Assembly (NCBI GenBank): GCA_964567745.1
Contig: CAZMNY010000025.1
Span: 1-64,000, forward strand
Direction: 5' to 3'
DNA length: 64,000 nucleotides
Source of the DNA: CAZMNY01 sp964567745
GTDB lineage: Bacteria; Planctomycetota; Planctomycetia; Pirellulales; Pirellulaceae
A program made the translations under genes and the position numbers. Positions 25,778-33,910 of this stretch are shown here, one piece after another; position 1 is the stretch's first letter; the number at the start of each line of letters is the position of its first letter. The notes beneath the pieces were generated by a model, which had not been told where the DNA came from, made no database searches, and saw only the letters and a program-made list of their open reading frames with translations.

Positions 25778-27343
25778 ATGCACAACGGTCCTGTGACCTG
25801 CGGACAAGGCAACACCTGCAAGGCGAATCTAGTGGATCCCATTCGCGTCCTGATTGCGACAAGCGAAGTCGCGCCCCTTGCCAAGACGGGCGGACTTGCT
25901 GATGTCTGCGGCGCTCTGCCGGCAGCCTTGAAGAAAGAGGGTGTCGAGTCGATCGTGATGATGCCCGCGTACCGGTGTGCGCTTAAGTCCGGCCTGCCGA
26001 TGGAGCCGACAGGCATACGCTTTGATATACCGATCGCCGGTAAAGTCTCAAGCGGTGAATTGATTCGAAGCGAACTGCCCGATGGGACGACGATCTATCT
26101 GGTTCGCCAAGACGATTATTTCGATCGTCCCGAGCTCTATCGAGAAGACGATTGCGATTACCCCGACAATTGTGAACGATTTGTTTTCTTCTGTCGGGCC
26201 GTGCTCGAATCGTTGAGCCTGATTGATTTTCAGGCCGACCTGATCCACTGCAACGACTGGCCTACCGGCCTGATTCCCGCATACTTGCGATTGGAATACG
26301 GGCATGCGGAAGGATACCGAGACTTGGCGTCGATCATGACCATCCACAACATGGCCTACCAAGGCGTGTTTTGGCATTGGGACATGCTGCTCACCGGGTT
26401 GGACTGGAAACATTTTAACTATCAAGAGCTAGAATTCTGGGGCAACATCAACCTGCTCAAAGCGGGGCTAGTCTTCGCTGACGCTTTGACGACGGTCAGT
26501 CCGAAATACGCCGAAGAGATACAGTGCGAGCCGCTTGGTTGCGGATTGGAAGGGCTGCTGCAAGATCGAGCTGACGACTTGAGCGGCATAATCAACGGCG
26601 TGGACTACGGCGTTTGGAATCCGCAGATTGATCCCTTCCTGCCCGTGCGGTTTGATCTTTCGAACTGGCAGAGCGGCAAACCCAAGTGCAAAGCGGAACT
26701 TCAACGGGAACTCGGTCTGCCGATTGAGCCGAACGTTCCCTTGATCGGATTGGTCGGGCGATTGGCCGATCAAAAGGGATGGGATTTGGTCGCCGAGGTC
26801 ATGCAACAATGGCTTCCATCGGAATCGGCCCAGTGGGCGATCCTTGGCTCGGGCGACGCTTGCTACCAGGATCTCCTTTCGCAGCTCGCTTCCGATTGGC
26901 CTCAAAAAGTTGGCTGCAAACTCGCATTCTCGAACGAACTCGCTCATCGCATTGAAGCGGGTTGCGACATGTTTCTGATGCCGAGTCAATTTGAACCTTG
27001 TGGCTTGAATCAACTTTACAGTCTCAAGTATGGATCGGTTCCTGTTGTTCGCGCGACAGGCGGTCTTGCCGACACGATCATGGATACGACGCCTGAAACA
27101 TTGGCGGCTGGCTCGGCCAACGGATTTTCGTTTCAGCAATACGAGAGCAATTCGGTTGAGAGCACGCTGCGGCGGGCCTGTGAGGTCTATTCCGATCAAC
27201 CGGAGCAGTGGGGCCAAATTGTCGAGACGGGAATGGCCCAAGATTGGTCGTGGGAAACCAGTGCAGAAAAATACGCTGCTCTCTATCGAGAGACGGTCAG
27301 TCGGGCGCGAACAAAGCAAAACGCAACACGGCCTCTCGCCTAG
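25778..27343 (+). CDS. glgA: Glycogen (starch) synthase GlgA
   Basis: A 521-residue GT5 glycosyltransferase with a GT-B fold, extending alpha-1,4-glucan from a nucleotide glucose. The ADP-glucose-binding motif KTGGLADV lies at residues 36-43 in the N-terminal domain, with IHCNDWPTGLIPAYL and TIHNMAYQGVF following. The C-terminal domain has GLVGRLADQKGWDL, MPSQFEPCGLNQLYSLKYG (catalytic Glu in FEPCG) and PVVRATGGLADTI. Length is normal or slightly long: about 20 extra residues precede IRVLIATSE, and a GTG at 25832 region could be the true start. The galT-like gene begins 14 bases downstream, so the two are co-transcribed. Confidence 0.93.
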   Translation: MHNGPVTCGQGNTCKANLVDPIRVLIATSEVAPLAKTGGLADVCGALPAALKKEGVESIVMMPAYRCALKSGLPMEPTGIRFDIPIAGKVSSGELIRSELPDGTTIYLVRQDDYFDRPELYREDDCDYPDNCERFVFFCRAVLESLSLIDFQADLIHCNDWPTGLIPAYLRLEYGHAEGYRDLASIMTIHNMAYQGVFWHWDMLLTGLDWKHFNYQELEFWGNINLLKAGLVFADALTTVSPKYAEEIQCEPLGCGLEGLLQDRADDLSGIINGVDYGVWNPQIDPFLPVRFDLSNWQSGKPKCKAELQRELGLPIEPNVPLIGLVGRLADQKGWDLVAEVMQQWLPSESAQWAILGSGDACYQDLLSQLASDWPQKVGCKLAFSNELAHRIEAGCDMFLMPSQFEPCGLNQLYSLKYGSVPVVRATGGLADTIMDTTPETLAAGSANGFSFQQYESNSVESTLRRACEVYSDQPEQWGQIVETGMAQDWSWETSAEKYAALYRETVSRARTKQNATRPLA

Positions 27344-27356
27344 AATTGCTTACTCA

Positions 27357-28418
27357 ATGTCGGAATTCCGCCAAGATTCGCTTCGACGACAATGGGTTAT
27401 CATCGCCGAGGAGCGGGTCGGTCGTCCCAACGCATTTGCCGACTCGTATGGCGACGTCACTAATGATTGCGGATCGCTCGGTCAAACTTCTTGTCCGTTT
27501 TGCGTTGGCAACGAGGCCGAAACGCCGCCTGCCGTTGCCCTTCACCCACAACCGCCTGAACCGTGGCGGATTCGAGTCGTCGACAACAAGTATCCCGCCG
27601 TTGGCCGAACGGGTCTGGGCACTGACGCGACGCGCGCCGACCCGCCTGCTCCGCTTCGTACGTCCGATTCCATCTTGTCTGCTCAGCCAGGCTGCGGACA
27701 ACACGAGGTCCTGATTGAGTCCCCCGAACACCTTTCGCGATGCTCTCAATTGGACTCGCGACAGACCGATGATGTTTGGCGGATGTATCAGCAGCGTTTG
27801 GAGGCTGTCGCCACTCGAGGCGATTTTGCTTTCGGCCGCATCTTTCAGAATTGCGGACCGCGAGCCGGTGCGTCGGTCGAACACTTGCACAGCCAATTGA
27901 TCGGGCTGCCCATGGTTCCCAACGACTCCGCTCTCGAACTAGAGCAACTCAAGGTCTGGCAAACCGATCATGGGGGATGCGGGCAGATTGACTTGATGCG
28001 AGCTGAACGGGATGACGGAGCGCGAGTGATCGCGGAGGAAGATGGCTTGCTGGCCTTCTGTCCCTACGCCAGTCGGTTGCCTTATGAAGTGTGGATCTCG
28101 CCACTTAAACAAGCCGCCAGTTTCATCGACTCGTCGCCCTCCTTAATCGAGGCCGCAGGTCGTCTACTGCGAAAGTTGGTCAGTCGATTTGACTGCGTGC
28201 TGCAAATGCCGGATTACAACTATTTGATCCAAACGGCACCCTTTGACAGATCGGCAGAACCCTACTATCACTGGCGTATAGAGTTGTTCCCGCGATTGAC
28301 GACGGTCGCCGGTTTCGAGATCAGCAGCGGTTGCTTCATCAACCCGGTGAGCCCTGAAAAAGCTGCCGAAACTCTTCGAAACGCCAGATGTTTGGAATCT
28401 GCCGGGCGAGTCTCTTGA
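27357..28418 (+). CDS. GalT-family nucleotidyltransferase (galactose-1-phosphate uridylyltransferase or ADP-glucose phosphorylase-like)
   Basis: A 353-residue HIT-superfamily GalT-like enzyme. The frame is open further upstream inside glgA, but MSEFRQDSLRRQWVII at 27357 gives the normal N-terminus. Zinc ligands Cys46 and Cys49 are in SCPFCVGNE. The active-site HxH is His176-Leu-His178 in GASVEHLHSQL, with His178 as the nucleophile by analogy. Classical GalT reads HPHGQ. The HxHSQ form and the following LPMVP resemble plant ADP-glucose phosphorylase and related proteins. Placement 14 bases after glgA and 107 bases before a GH57 enzyme suggests a role in glycogen or nucleotide-glucose turnover, not Leloir galactose use. 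Confidence 0.88.
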   Translation: MSEFRQDSLRRQWVIIAEERVGRPNAFADSYGDVTNDCGSLGQTSCPFCVGNEAETPPAVALHPQPPEPWRIRVVDNKYPAVGRTGLGTDATRADPPAPLRTSDSILSAQPGCGQHEVLIESPEHLSRCSQLDSRQTDDVWRMYQQRLEAVATRGDFAFGRIFQNCGPRAGASVEHLHSQLIGLPMVPNDSALELEQLKVWQTDHGGCGQIDLMRAERDDGARVIAEEDGLLAFCPYASRLPYEVWISPLKQAASFIDSSPSLIEAAGRLLRKLVSRFDCVLQMPDYNYLIQTAPFDRSAEPYYHWRIELFPRLTTVAGFEISSGCFINPVSPEKAAETLRNARCLESAGRVS

Positions 28419-28419
28419 T

Positions 28420-28501
28420 GCGGCAAAACAAACGGAATAGAAAAACTAGATAAGCGTGGCTGGGATTACCGATTACTTCTTGAGAATTCCGTTTTGCCCG
28501 C
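28420..28501. repeat. Imperfect inverted repeat between the galT-like gene and the GH57 gene
   Basis: GCGGCAAAACAAACGGAAT (28420-28438) is matched in reverse complement by ATTCCGTTTTGCCCGC (28486-28501), with a 3-4 base gap. The 47-base loop region contains no gene. It may act as an intercistronic structure. Confidence 0.5.
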
Positions 28502-28525
28502 AATGTCCTTTCGCAACGTGAACAC

Positions 28526-30691
28526 ATGAATCCGCTCCGGCTCTGCTTGGTCATCCACAACCATCAACCCACCGGCAATTTCGACGGAGTCATCGAACAG
28601 GCGTTCTCTGACAGTTACCTTCCGTTCCTCGATGTGTTCGAACGTTTTGACGAGCGGCTTCAATTGTCGCTGCACACCAGCGGCTCGTTGATGCGATGGT
28701 TGGATCAAAATCGACCTGAGTATCTTGATCGCGTGGCGGAGTTGGTTTCGAAAGGCCGGATCGAAATCATCGGCGGACCGTTTTACGAACCGATCCTCAC
28801 GATGATTCCCAGCCGAGACCGCATCGGTCAGATTCAGCTTTACTCGCGCTGGTTGGAAAACCGTTTGGGTGGGTCGGTCCGTGGCATGTGGATGCCTGAG
28901 CGAGTCTGGGAGCAGTCGCTCACGTCGGACTTGGCGGACGCCGGCATGCAATACACGGTGCTCGACGACTTCCATTTTCTCAACGCCGGTCTTGAAGAGA
29001 ACCAGCTTCACGGTTACTACGTCACCGAGGACGACGGACGCTTGATCCGATCGTTCCCTGGCAGCGAGCGATTGCGGTATCTGATTCCTTATGGACAACC
29101 GCACGAGACGGTCGACTACTTGCGCGGCATCGCCGAGAGAACGCCCAACTCGATCGTCGTATTCGGGGACGATGGCGAAAAGTTTGGGACATGGCCCGAG
29201 ACGAAGAAGCACGTTTACGAAGACGGATGGCTACATCGGTTTTTCGAAACGCTGCTTGAGAATCGAGAGTGGTTGCAAACGACCACTTTGGCCAACGCCG
29301 CAGATGAAACGGATTCGCTCGGCAAAATCTATTTGCCCGACGCCAGTTATCGAGAAATGACCGAGTGGGTTTTGCCGGTCGACCGATATCTCGAGTACGA
29401 GTCGGTAAAGCACGATCTGGAGTCGGCCGATAAATGGCGGCGCGTACAGCCGTTCATTCGCGGCGGATTTTGGCGCAACTTCAAAACGCGATACGCCGAA
29501 GCGGACGAGATGTACTCGCGAATGATGGCGGTTAGCGATCGACTCGAGCGACTCGAACAGTCCGCTGCGCCGGCCGCAGAACTCGAAATCGCTCGCGACG
29601 CGCTCTATCAAGGGCAGTGCAACTGCAGCTATTGGCACGGCGCCTTCGGCGGCATCTACCTGCCCCACTTGCGAAACGCGGTGTACAAGTGCTTGATCGA
29701 CGCCGACAGCGCGCTCGATCGAGCTGAGGGCCGTACGCAGTGGGTCGACGATTCAACTCGCGATTGGAATTTTGACGGCAAGCCGGAGATTCGGCTCGAG
29801 AACGACCAGTTCGTATGCATGCTCGAACCGGCTCAAGGCGGACGCCTGTACGAATTCGATGTTCGCTCGATTTCTCACAACCTGCTGGCCACGCTGATGC
29901 GGCGCCCCGAGGCGTACCATCGGCGCGTTCTCGCTGGACCGAATGCCGATCAGGGCGATGTCGCCAGCATCCATGATCGAGTTGTCTTTAAGCAGGAAGG
30001 CCTCGATCAACGGCTGCACTATGATCGGCACCTGCGAAAGAGTTTGATCGACCATTTCTGGGATGACGACGCGACCCTCGCCGCCGTGGCGCAAGGCGAC
30101 GCGCTAGAGCGCGGTGACTTTGTTGATGGCGAATTCGACGCCACCGTACGGCGCAATCCCAACCGTATTCAAGTCATGATGACGCGGAACGGAAACGCCT
30201 GGGGAATCCCGATTCGAATCACCAAGGGCGTCACGCTCAACGCCGGCTCATCCGTCTTGGAGATCGCCTACCGATTGGAAGGGCTTCCTCAAGATCGACC
30301 TCTGCACTTCGGGGTCGAACTGAATTTCGCGGGCCTTCCGGCCGGCGCCGACGATCGCTATTTCTACGACAAGCAACGTTCGCGTCTCGGTCAACTCGGT
30401 TCACAACTCGATTTGCAAAACGTCGACTCGCTCGGTATGGTCGACGAGTGGTTGGGGATCGACATTCGTTGGCAAACGAATCGGCCGTCGTCGCTTTGGA
30501 CGTTCCCCATCGAAACGGTCAGCCAGTCGGAGGGCGGTTTCGAGCTGGTCCATCAGTCGCTTGTCATGCAACCGCACTGGCTCATCCAGGGCGATGCCGA
30601 CGGCAAGTGGACGACGACGATGGAGCTGCAAATCCAGACAACGAAATCAGCTAACCCGTTGACCGACGCCTTTCAGACGGTGACCACGTAG
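28526..30691 (+). CDS. GH57 alpha-amylase / 4-alpha-glucanotransferase
   Basis: A 721-residue glycoside hydrolase family 57 enzyme with the three-part layout of the Thermococcus litoralis 4-alpha-glucanotransferase. It has an N-terminal (beta/alpha)7 barrel beginning LVIHNHQPTGNFD, then the helical DUF1925-type part, then a beta-sandwich DUF1926-type C-terminus (about 410-715). The catalytic nucleophile is Glu125 in WMPERVWE, and the acid/base is Asp215 (or the adjacent Asp216) in VFGDDGEKFG. These positions almost coincide with Glu123/Asp214 of the archaeal enzyme. It probably remodels or degrades alpha-1,4-glucan in the cytoplasm, since no signal peptide is present. It is the third gene of the glgA cluster. 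Confidence 0.92.
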   Translation: MNPLRLCLVIHNHQPTGNFDGVIEQAFSDSYLPFLDVFERFDERLQLSLHTSGSLMRWLDQNRPEYLDRVAELVSKGRIEIIGGPFYEPILTMIPSRDRIGQIQLYSRWLENRLGGSVRGMWMPERVWEQSLTSDLADAGMQYTVLDDFHFLNAGLEENQLHGYYVTEDDGRLIRSFPGSERLRYLIPYGQPHETVDYLRGIAERTPNSIVVFGDDGEKFGTWPETKKHVYEDGWLHRFFETLLENREWLQTTTLANAADETDSLGKIYLPDASYREMTEWVLPVDRYLEYESVKHDLESADKWRRVQPFIRGGFWRNFKTRYAEADEMYSRMMAVSDRLERLEQSAAPAAELEIARDALYQGQCNCSYWHGAFGGIYLPHLRNAVYKCLIDADSALDRAEGRTQWVDDSTRDWNFDGKPEIRLENDQFVCMLEPAQGGRLYEFDVRSISHNLLATLMRRPEAYHRRVLAGPNADQGDVASIHDRVVFKQEGLDQRLHYDRHLRKSLIDHFWDDDATLAAVAQGDALERGDFVDGEFDATVRRNPNRIQVMMTRNGNAWGIPIRITKGVTLNAGSSVLEIAYRLEGLPQDRPLHFGVELNFAGLPAGADDRYFYDKQRSRLGQLGSQLDLQNVDSLGMVDEWLGIDIRWQTNRPSSLWTFPIETVSQSEGGFELVHQSLVMQPHWLIQGDADGKWTTTMELQIQTTKSANPLTDAFQTVTT

Positions 30692-30705
30692 GGTCGGATC
30701 CGGTG

Positions 30706-31020
30706 TTAGCCGTTAATCTGATTCACCGAACGAGCAAGCTCGTTGGGGTCTTCGGCCTCTTCCTGGCCCTCACGCGTCGCGGAATTGGCGGCTCGTTGGT
30801 TGTTTGTTATCGTCAGTACGGCGTCCGAGTCGCGTTGAAGTCCGGAGACAAGCCGTTCGAGCTGCGCGAGTCGCTGCTCGACGTCCTCGACGTGGTCTGG
30901 TGCCTGGTGTTGTCGTTGGTTGTTCGCCAGTCGCACGGCTAGCAAATCATCCGAGATGAGCAGCTTTTGGAAGAACATCATCAGAGTTGTGCAGAGGTAC
31001 TTGCGTCCCATCTCTCGCAT
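30706..31020 (-). CDS. Small hypothetical protein with coiled-coil segment
   Basis: 104 residues if started at 31020 (MREMGRKYLCTTLMMFF). No family recognised. The middle has VEDVEQRLAQLERLVSGLQRD, a likely short coiled coil, and the N-terminus has a moderately hydrophobic segment. It lies directly after the epimerase remnant on the same strand, in a region of decay. It may therefore be a real small gene or an accidental frame. Near 30738-30750 the DNA includes GCTCGTTGGGGTC, a core of a dispersed repeat, which argues against coding at its C-terminus. Confidence 0.35.
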   Translation of the reverse strand: MREMGRKYLCTTLMMFFQKLLISDDLLAVRLANNQRQHQAPDHVEDVEQRLAQLERLVSGLQRDSDAVLTITNNQRAANSATREGQEEAEDPNELARSVNQING

Positions 31021-31022
31021 TT

Positions 31023-31337
31023 TCAGCTTCGAGCTGCCCCAGGTTCGGCAGCACAATCAATGATCATGTCGCAACGGCCGACGTCGAGGATCTCACGACC
31101 TTGCCGCACATCGCATTTGACGAACTCAACGCCGTTCTCGCGCAGTCGCGGCAAATTCAGTTCGCTGCCACGCCGCATCAAATTGTCGAACGCCACGACT
31201 TGCGTGTGCGGCATCACCTCGCGAAACCGAACCGCGAGATTCGATCCGACATCCGCGTCTACGGCCGCAATTATCCTCTGGCCTTGTTCGAGCGAACGAA
31301 GTAGCTGAACAGAGTCATCCGTTCTTGCGTGGGCCAT
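31023..31337 (-). pseudogene. NAD-dependent sugar-nucleotide epimerase fragment
   Basis: A 104-residue remnant of an extended SDR epimerase of the CDP-paratose/tyvelose epimerase type. Recognisable parts are VGSNLAVRFREVMPHTQVV, AFDNLMRRGSELNLPRLREN, GVEFVKCDVRQ and DMIIDCAAEPG. The Rossmann motif expected as GGAGFVGS has decayed to AAVDADVGS. Everything after the first about 90 residues of a normal 330-350-residue enzyme is gone. It cannot be functional. Confidence 0.8.
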
Positions 31338-31345
31338 CGTGACGA

Positions 31346-33688
31346 TTACTTCTTCACGACGTTGACGTCGATCGGCGCGGCGTTCGTTCGGACTGTGAGT
31401 TGCTTGTTTGCGGGATTGGGGCGGTAGAGTCCGACGAGGCGGATGTTCTTGAGCAGTCCTGGTTTCGTCTTGGCGTCGAACGCCAGCGGCAACGAGAAAT
31501 CGACCGCGTCCGCCGCGAGTGTGACCGTCGGCGCGGCGACTCCCTTGGGAAGTCCTTCGAGCGTGACAACAATCGGCTTGCTAAACCCGGCAACTCGATG
31601 AATCTTGCCGGCCAGTTTGGCTGCGCCGCCGTCGCCGGCTTTCGCGTTAACTTGTTTCGCGCCTGAGTATTCAAGCTTGATGGGCAATACGCGTTTCAGC
31701 TTTCGAGTGGTTGTCGTCGCGGTGGCGGTGACCTTCTTGGTCTTGGGGTCGAGCAATTCGGCGAGGACGACAACGCCCCAGACTCGATCTGGCAGGTCCG
31801 CCGGGATCATCAATTTGACGGTCGTTTGCTTCTCTGTCTCTTTGACCACGGCATTCGTTTCAAGCCTGAGTGCTCGCTCAAGGTCGTCGATCTTGACGGG
31901 CTTGTTCTTTTGTTTGATCGTCTTCTTGGGAATGACCTGAGTGGCAACGAGTTTCAGCCTCACATCACCTTTGACTCCGTCGTTGCGCTGAAGATTGATC
32001 TTGAGTTCGTGGTCGCCGCCGAGGTGGGTGGTGAGTTCTGCATCACCGTCTGCCCAGGATGTGCGGATGGGGTCTGCCGGCGCGCCGCCAACAGCAAGAG
32101 TCCGGGCAAGCCACGGTTGGAGTTTGCCTTGAGGTGACGTGTTCTTCGGCGTTGCCAACCGATGGACGGGCGGTTTGACGGCTACGGCGGCACCCTCGAT
32201 CTGCATGACCGCGGCGAACGGTTTGTCGCTTGTGGAGCTTAACGTCATCAACGCGAAGGAAGCGCCGGCTTCGATCACGTTGCCCGACACTTTGATCTGG
32301 CTGGGCATGGCGCTGCCGGTCGAAATCGCCGTCAATTGGATGGGGCCGTTGTAGGCAACGCGGGCCGCGTCGACACGAATTGTCTTGGCGCCGCCGGCGG
32401 GGATGTTGATCCGGTTTTGGTCCATGGTGAGCAAAAAACTGGGTCGAGCCAGGTCGGTCACCGCGATGCGGTAGGTAAACGTCTCGCCGCTTCGAGATTG
32501 CAAGTCACGCAGGGCGATCACGACTTTGTCAACGCCGGCAGGAATCGTGTAGTCAAGTCGAGGATCGGTGGTGGCGTTTTGATCGTCGTTCGTCGCCAAC
32601 TGGTTTCCCTTCTCGCCGCGGACAAACAACACGCCATCGAGCGAGGAGCCGATGCGTTGGGCGAAGACCTCGAACCGCAGACGCGATCCTGGTTTCACGG
32701 GCAGCAAGAAACGATCTTCGGTCTGTCCCTGAGCAAGTCGACCATTAACGCCAACCGGCGCGGCGGGAGTCGTTTGCAGGCCGCCGGTTTGATCGGTCTC
32801 GACAATCTCTGTCGTGTCGCTCACCATGATTCGCGGCGAGCCGCCTGACGAGGAAATGCCGCTCGCTATTTGATTTCGCGCATCGAATTCGAGGGTCGTT
32901 TCGCGATTCCCCAGCAGGTTGAGCGAAGCGGTCTTGCCGGCTTGGACTCCAATGGGAAAGGCCAAGTCAGCATAACTTGTGTCGCCGATCTTGAGCCGAA
33001 AATGACCCGGGTTGGCACCGCGATAAATGACATCGTGAATCACGATTTGATACATACCCGAGTTCGGCAAAGTCGCCTCGCATCGCGCGTCGCCTAGCAG
33101 CATCGGTTGACCCGCGCCGAACGCCAACTGTCGTCCTTTTGCATCGAGCAGGCGAACTACCGGTTTGAGCCCGGCGCCAAGCCGTTGGCCCTCCAATTCG
33201 ACAACAACGTGCTGGCTCTTCACGCCTGCGAAGTTTGTCTTGAGGACTTGGCCACCGCTGAGAGTTCCGGTCATCGCAATCGGCAATGATTCAATGCGCT
33301 CGGCAAAACCAATCTGCTTTAGCGCGTCGACACCGATCGCCAATGCATTCGATATTCCTTTGTCGGTGGCGACACGAACCTGCCGAACACCGCTGGTCGC
33401 TTTTTCGGAGAGCGTGATGATGGCTTCGAGTCGATTGGGGGCAAGCAACTTGGCGGACTGACTGGCTATTGGTGCGTCGAGCAAGATCTTGGCGTTGGGG
33501 CCAAGATCTGATCCCGTGAAAACGACTTTGGTTGCCTTGCCAATCTGCAGTCCGCGCAAGGAGACGCTCTGAAGCGTCGGCGCCGCCAAAACGCGCGAGC
33601 TAAAGGAGCTGAGCAGAACGAGCAAGATGAGCGCGACGGAACGCCGCGAGGAAGGAAGCGCGCTGCGGCGTGTTGATGAAGAGGGCAT
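31346..33688 (-). CDS. Large secreted protein with pre-peptidase-like beta domains
   Basis: A 780-residue exported protein. A signal peptide is present after a basic Ser-rich start (VALILLVLLSSFSSRVLA-AP). An IPT/TIG-like segment (TLQSVSLRGLQIGKATKVVFTG) opens the mature part. The centre (DRFLLPVKPGSRLRFEVFAQ and DGVLFVRGEKGNQLATNDDQ) resembles a PPC-type beta-sandwich as found in many planctomycete exported proteins, often next to cytochrome/DUF1549 genes. No catalytic residues are apparent. A structural or sugar/protein-binding role is inferred. The block GPIQLTAISTGSAMPSQI (near residue 450) is encoded by the 52-bp repeat shared with the FliM/FliN-like gene. Confidence 0.75.
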   Translation of the reverse strand: MPSSSTRRSALPSSRRSVALILLVLLSSFSSRVLAAPTLQSVSLRGLQIGKATKVVFTGSDLGPNAKILLDAPIASQSAKLLAPNRLEAIITLSEKATSGVRQVRVATDKGISNALAIGVDALKQIGFAERIESLPIAMTGTLSGGQVLKTNFAGVKSQHVVVELEGQRLGAGLKPVVRLLDAKGRQLAFGAGQPMLLGDARCEATLPNSGMYQIVIHDVIYRGANPGHFRLKIGDTSYADLAFPIGVQAGKTASLNLLGNRETTLEFDARNQIASGISSSGGSPRIMVSDTTEIVETDQTGGLQTTPAAPVGVNGRLAQGQTEDRFLLPVKPGSRLRFEVFAQRIGSSLDGVLFVRGEKGNQLATNDDQNATTDPRLDYTIPAGVDKVVIALRDLQSRSGETFTYRIAVTDLARPSFLLTMDQNRINIPAGGAKTIRVDAARVAYNGPIQLTAISTGSAMPSQIKVSGNVIEAGASFALMTLSSTSDKPFAAVMQIEGAAVAVKPPVHRLATPKNTSPQGKLQPWLARTLAVGGAPADPIRTSWADGDAELTTHLGGDHELKINLQRNDGVKGDVRLKLVATQVIPKKTIKQKNKPVKIDDLERALRLETNAVVKETEKQTTVKLMIPADLPDRVWGVVVLAELLDPKTKKVTATATTTTRKLKRVLPIKLEYSGAKQVNAKAGDGGAAKLAGKIHRVAGFSKPIVVTLEGLPKGVAAPTVTLAADAVDFSLPLAFDAKTKPGLLKNIRLVGLYRPNPANKQLTVRTNAAPIDVNVVKK
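32295..32346. repeat. Exact 52-bp repeat, copy B (inside the large secreted protein gene)
   Basis: Reverse complement of 19514-19565 with no mismatch over 52 bases. Identity stops abruptly at both ends. In this gene it encodes PIQLTAISTGSAMPSQI. Confidence 0.95.
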
Positions 33689-33852
33689 AAGATGATCGAT
33701 GCAAAAATGGCCTCAGCCGAGCGGATCGATCCCGTTGAGCCGAAGCGCAGTTATCGTGGCGGGACAAAAGTGTAGGACGATCGCGGAAATAGGCGCGTCG
33801 GACGGGGCAGGGACAATGCTTGGCGAGGAAAAGAAGTCGCCATTCCAAAAGC

Positions 33853-33885
33853 AAAGGCGCCCCGATTGCTTTTCGGAGCGCCTTT
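33853..33885 (-). terminator. Intrinsic terminator of the TPR protein gene
   Basis: AAAGGCGCCCCGA (33853-33865) pairs with TCGGAGCGCCTTT (33873-33885) with one mismatch. On the minus strand it is followed by TTTGCTTTTGG. It lies 26 bases past the stop codon of the minus-strand TPR gene. Confidence 0.75.
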
Positions 33886-33910
33886 ATTGTACCAAGACGT
33901 AGGTCGTCGG

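Noticed and set aside
26468..27319. 283-residue minus-strand frame opposite glgA
   Set aside because: Antisense to a well-supported glycogen synthase.
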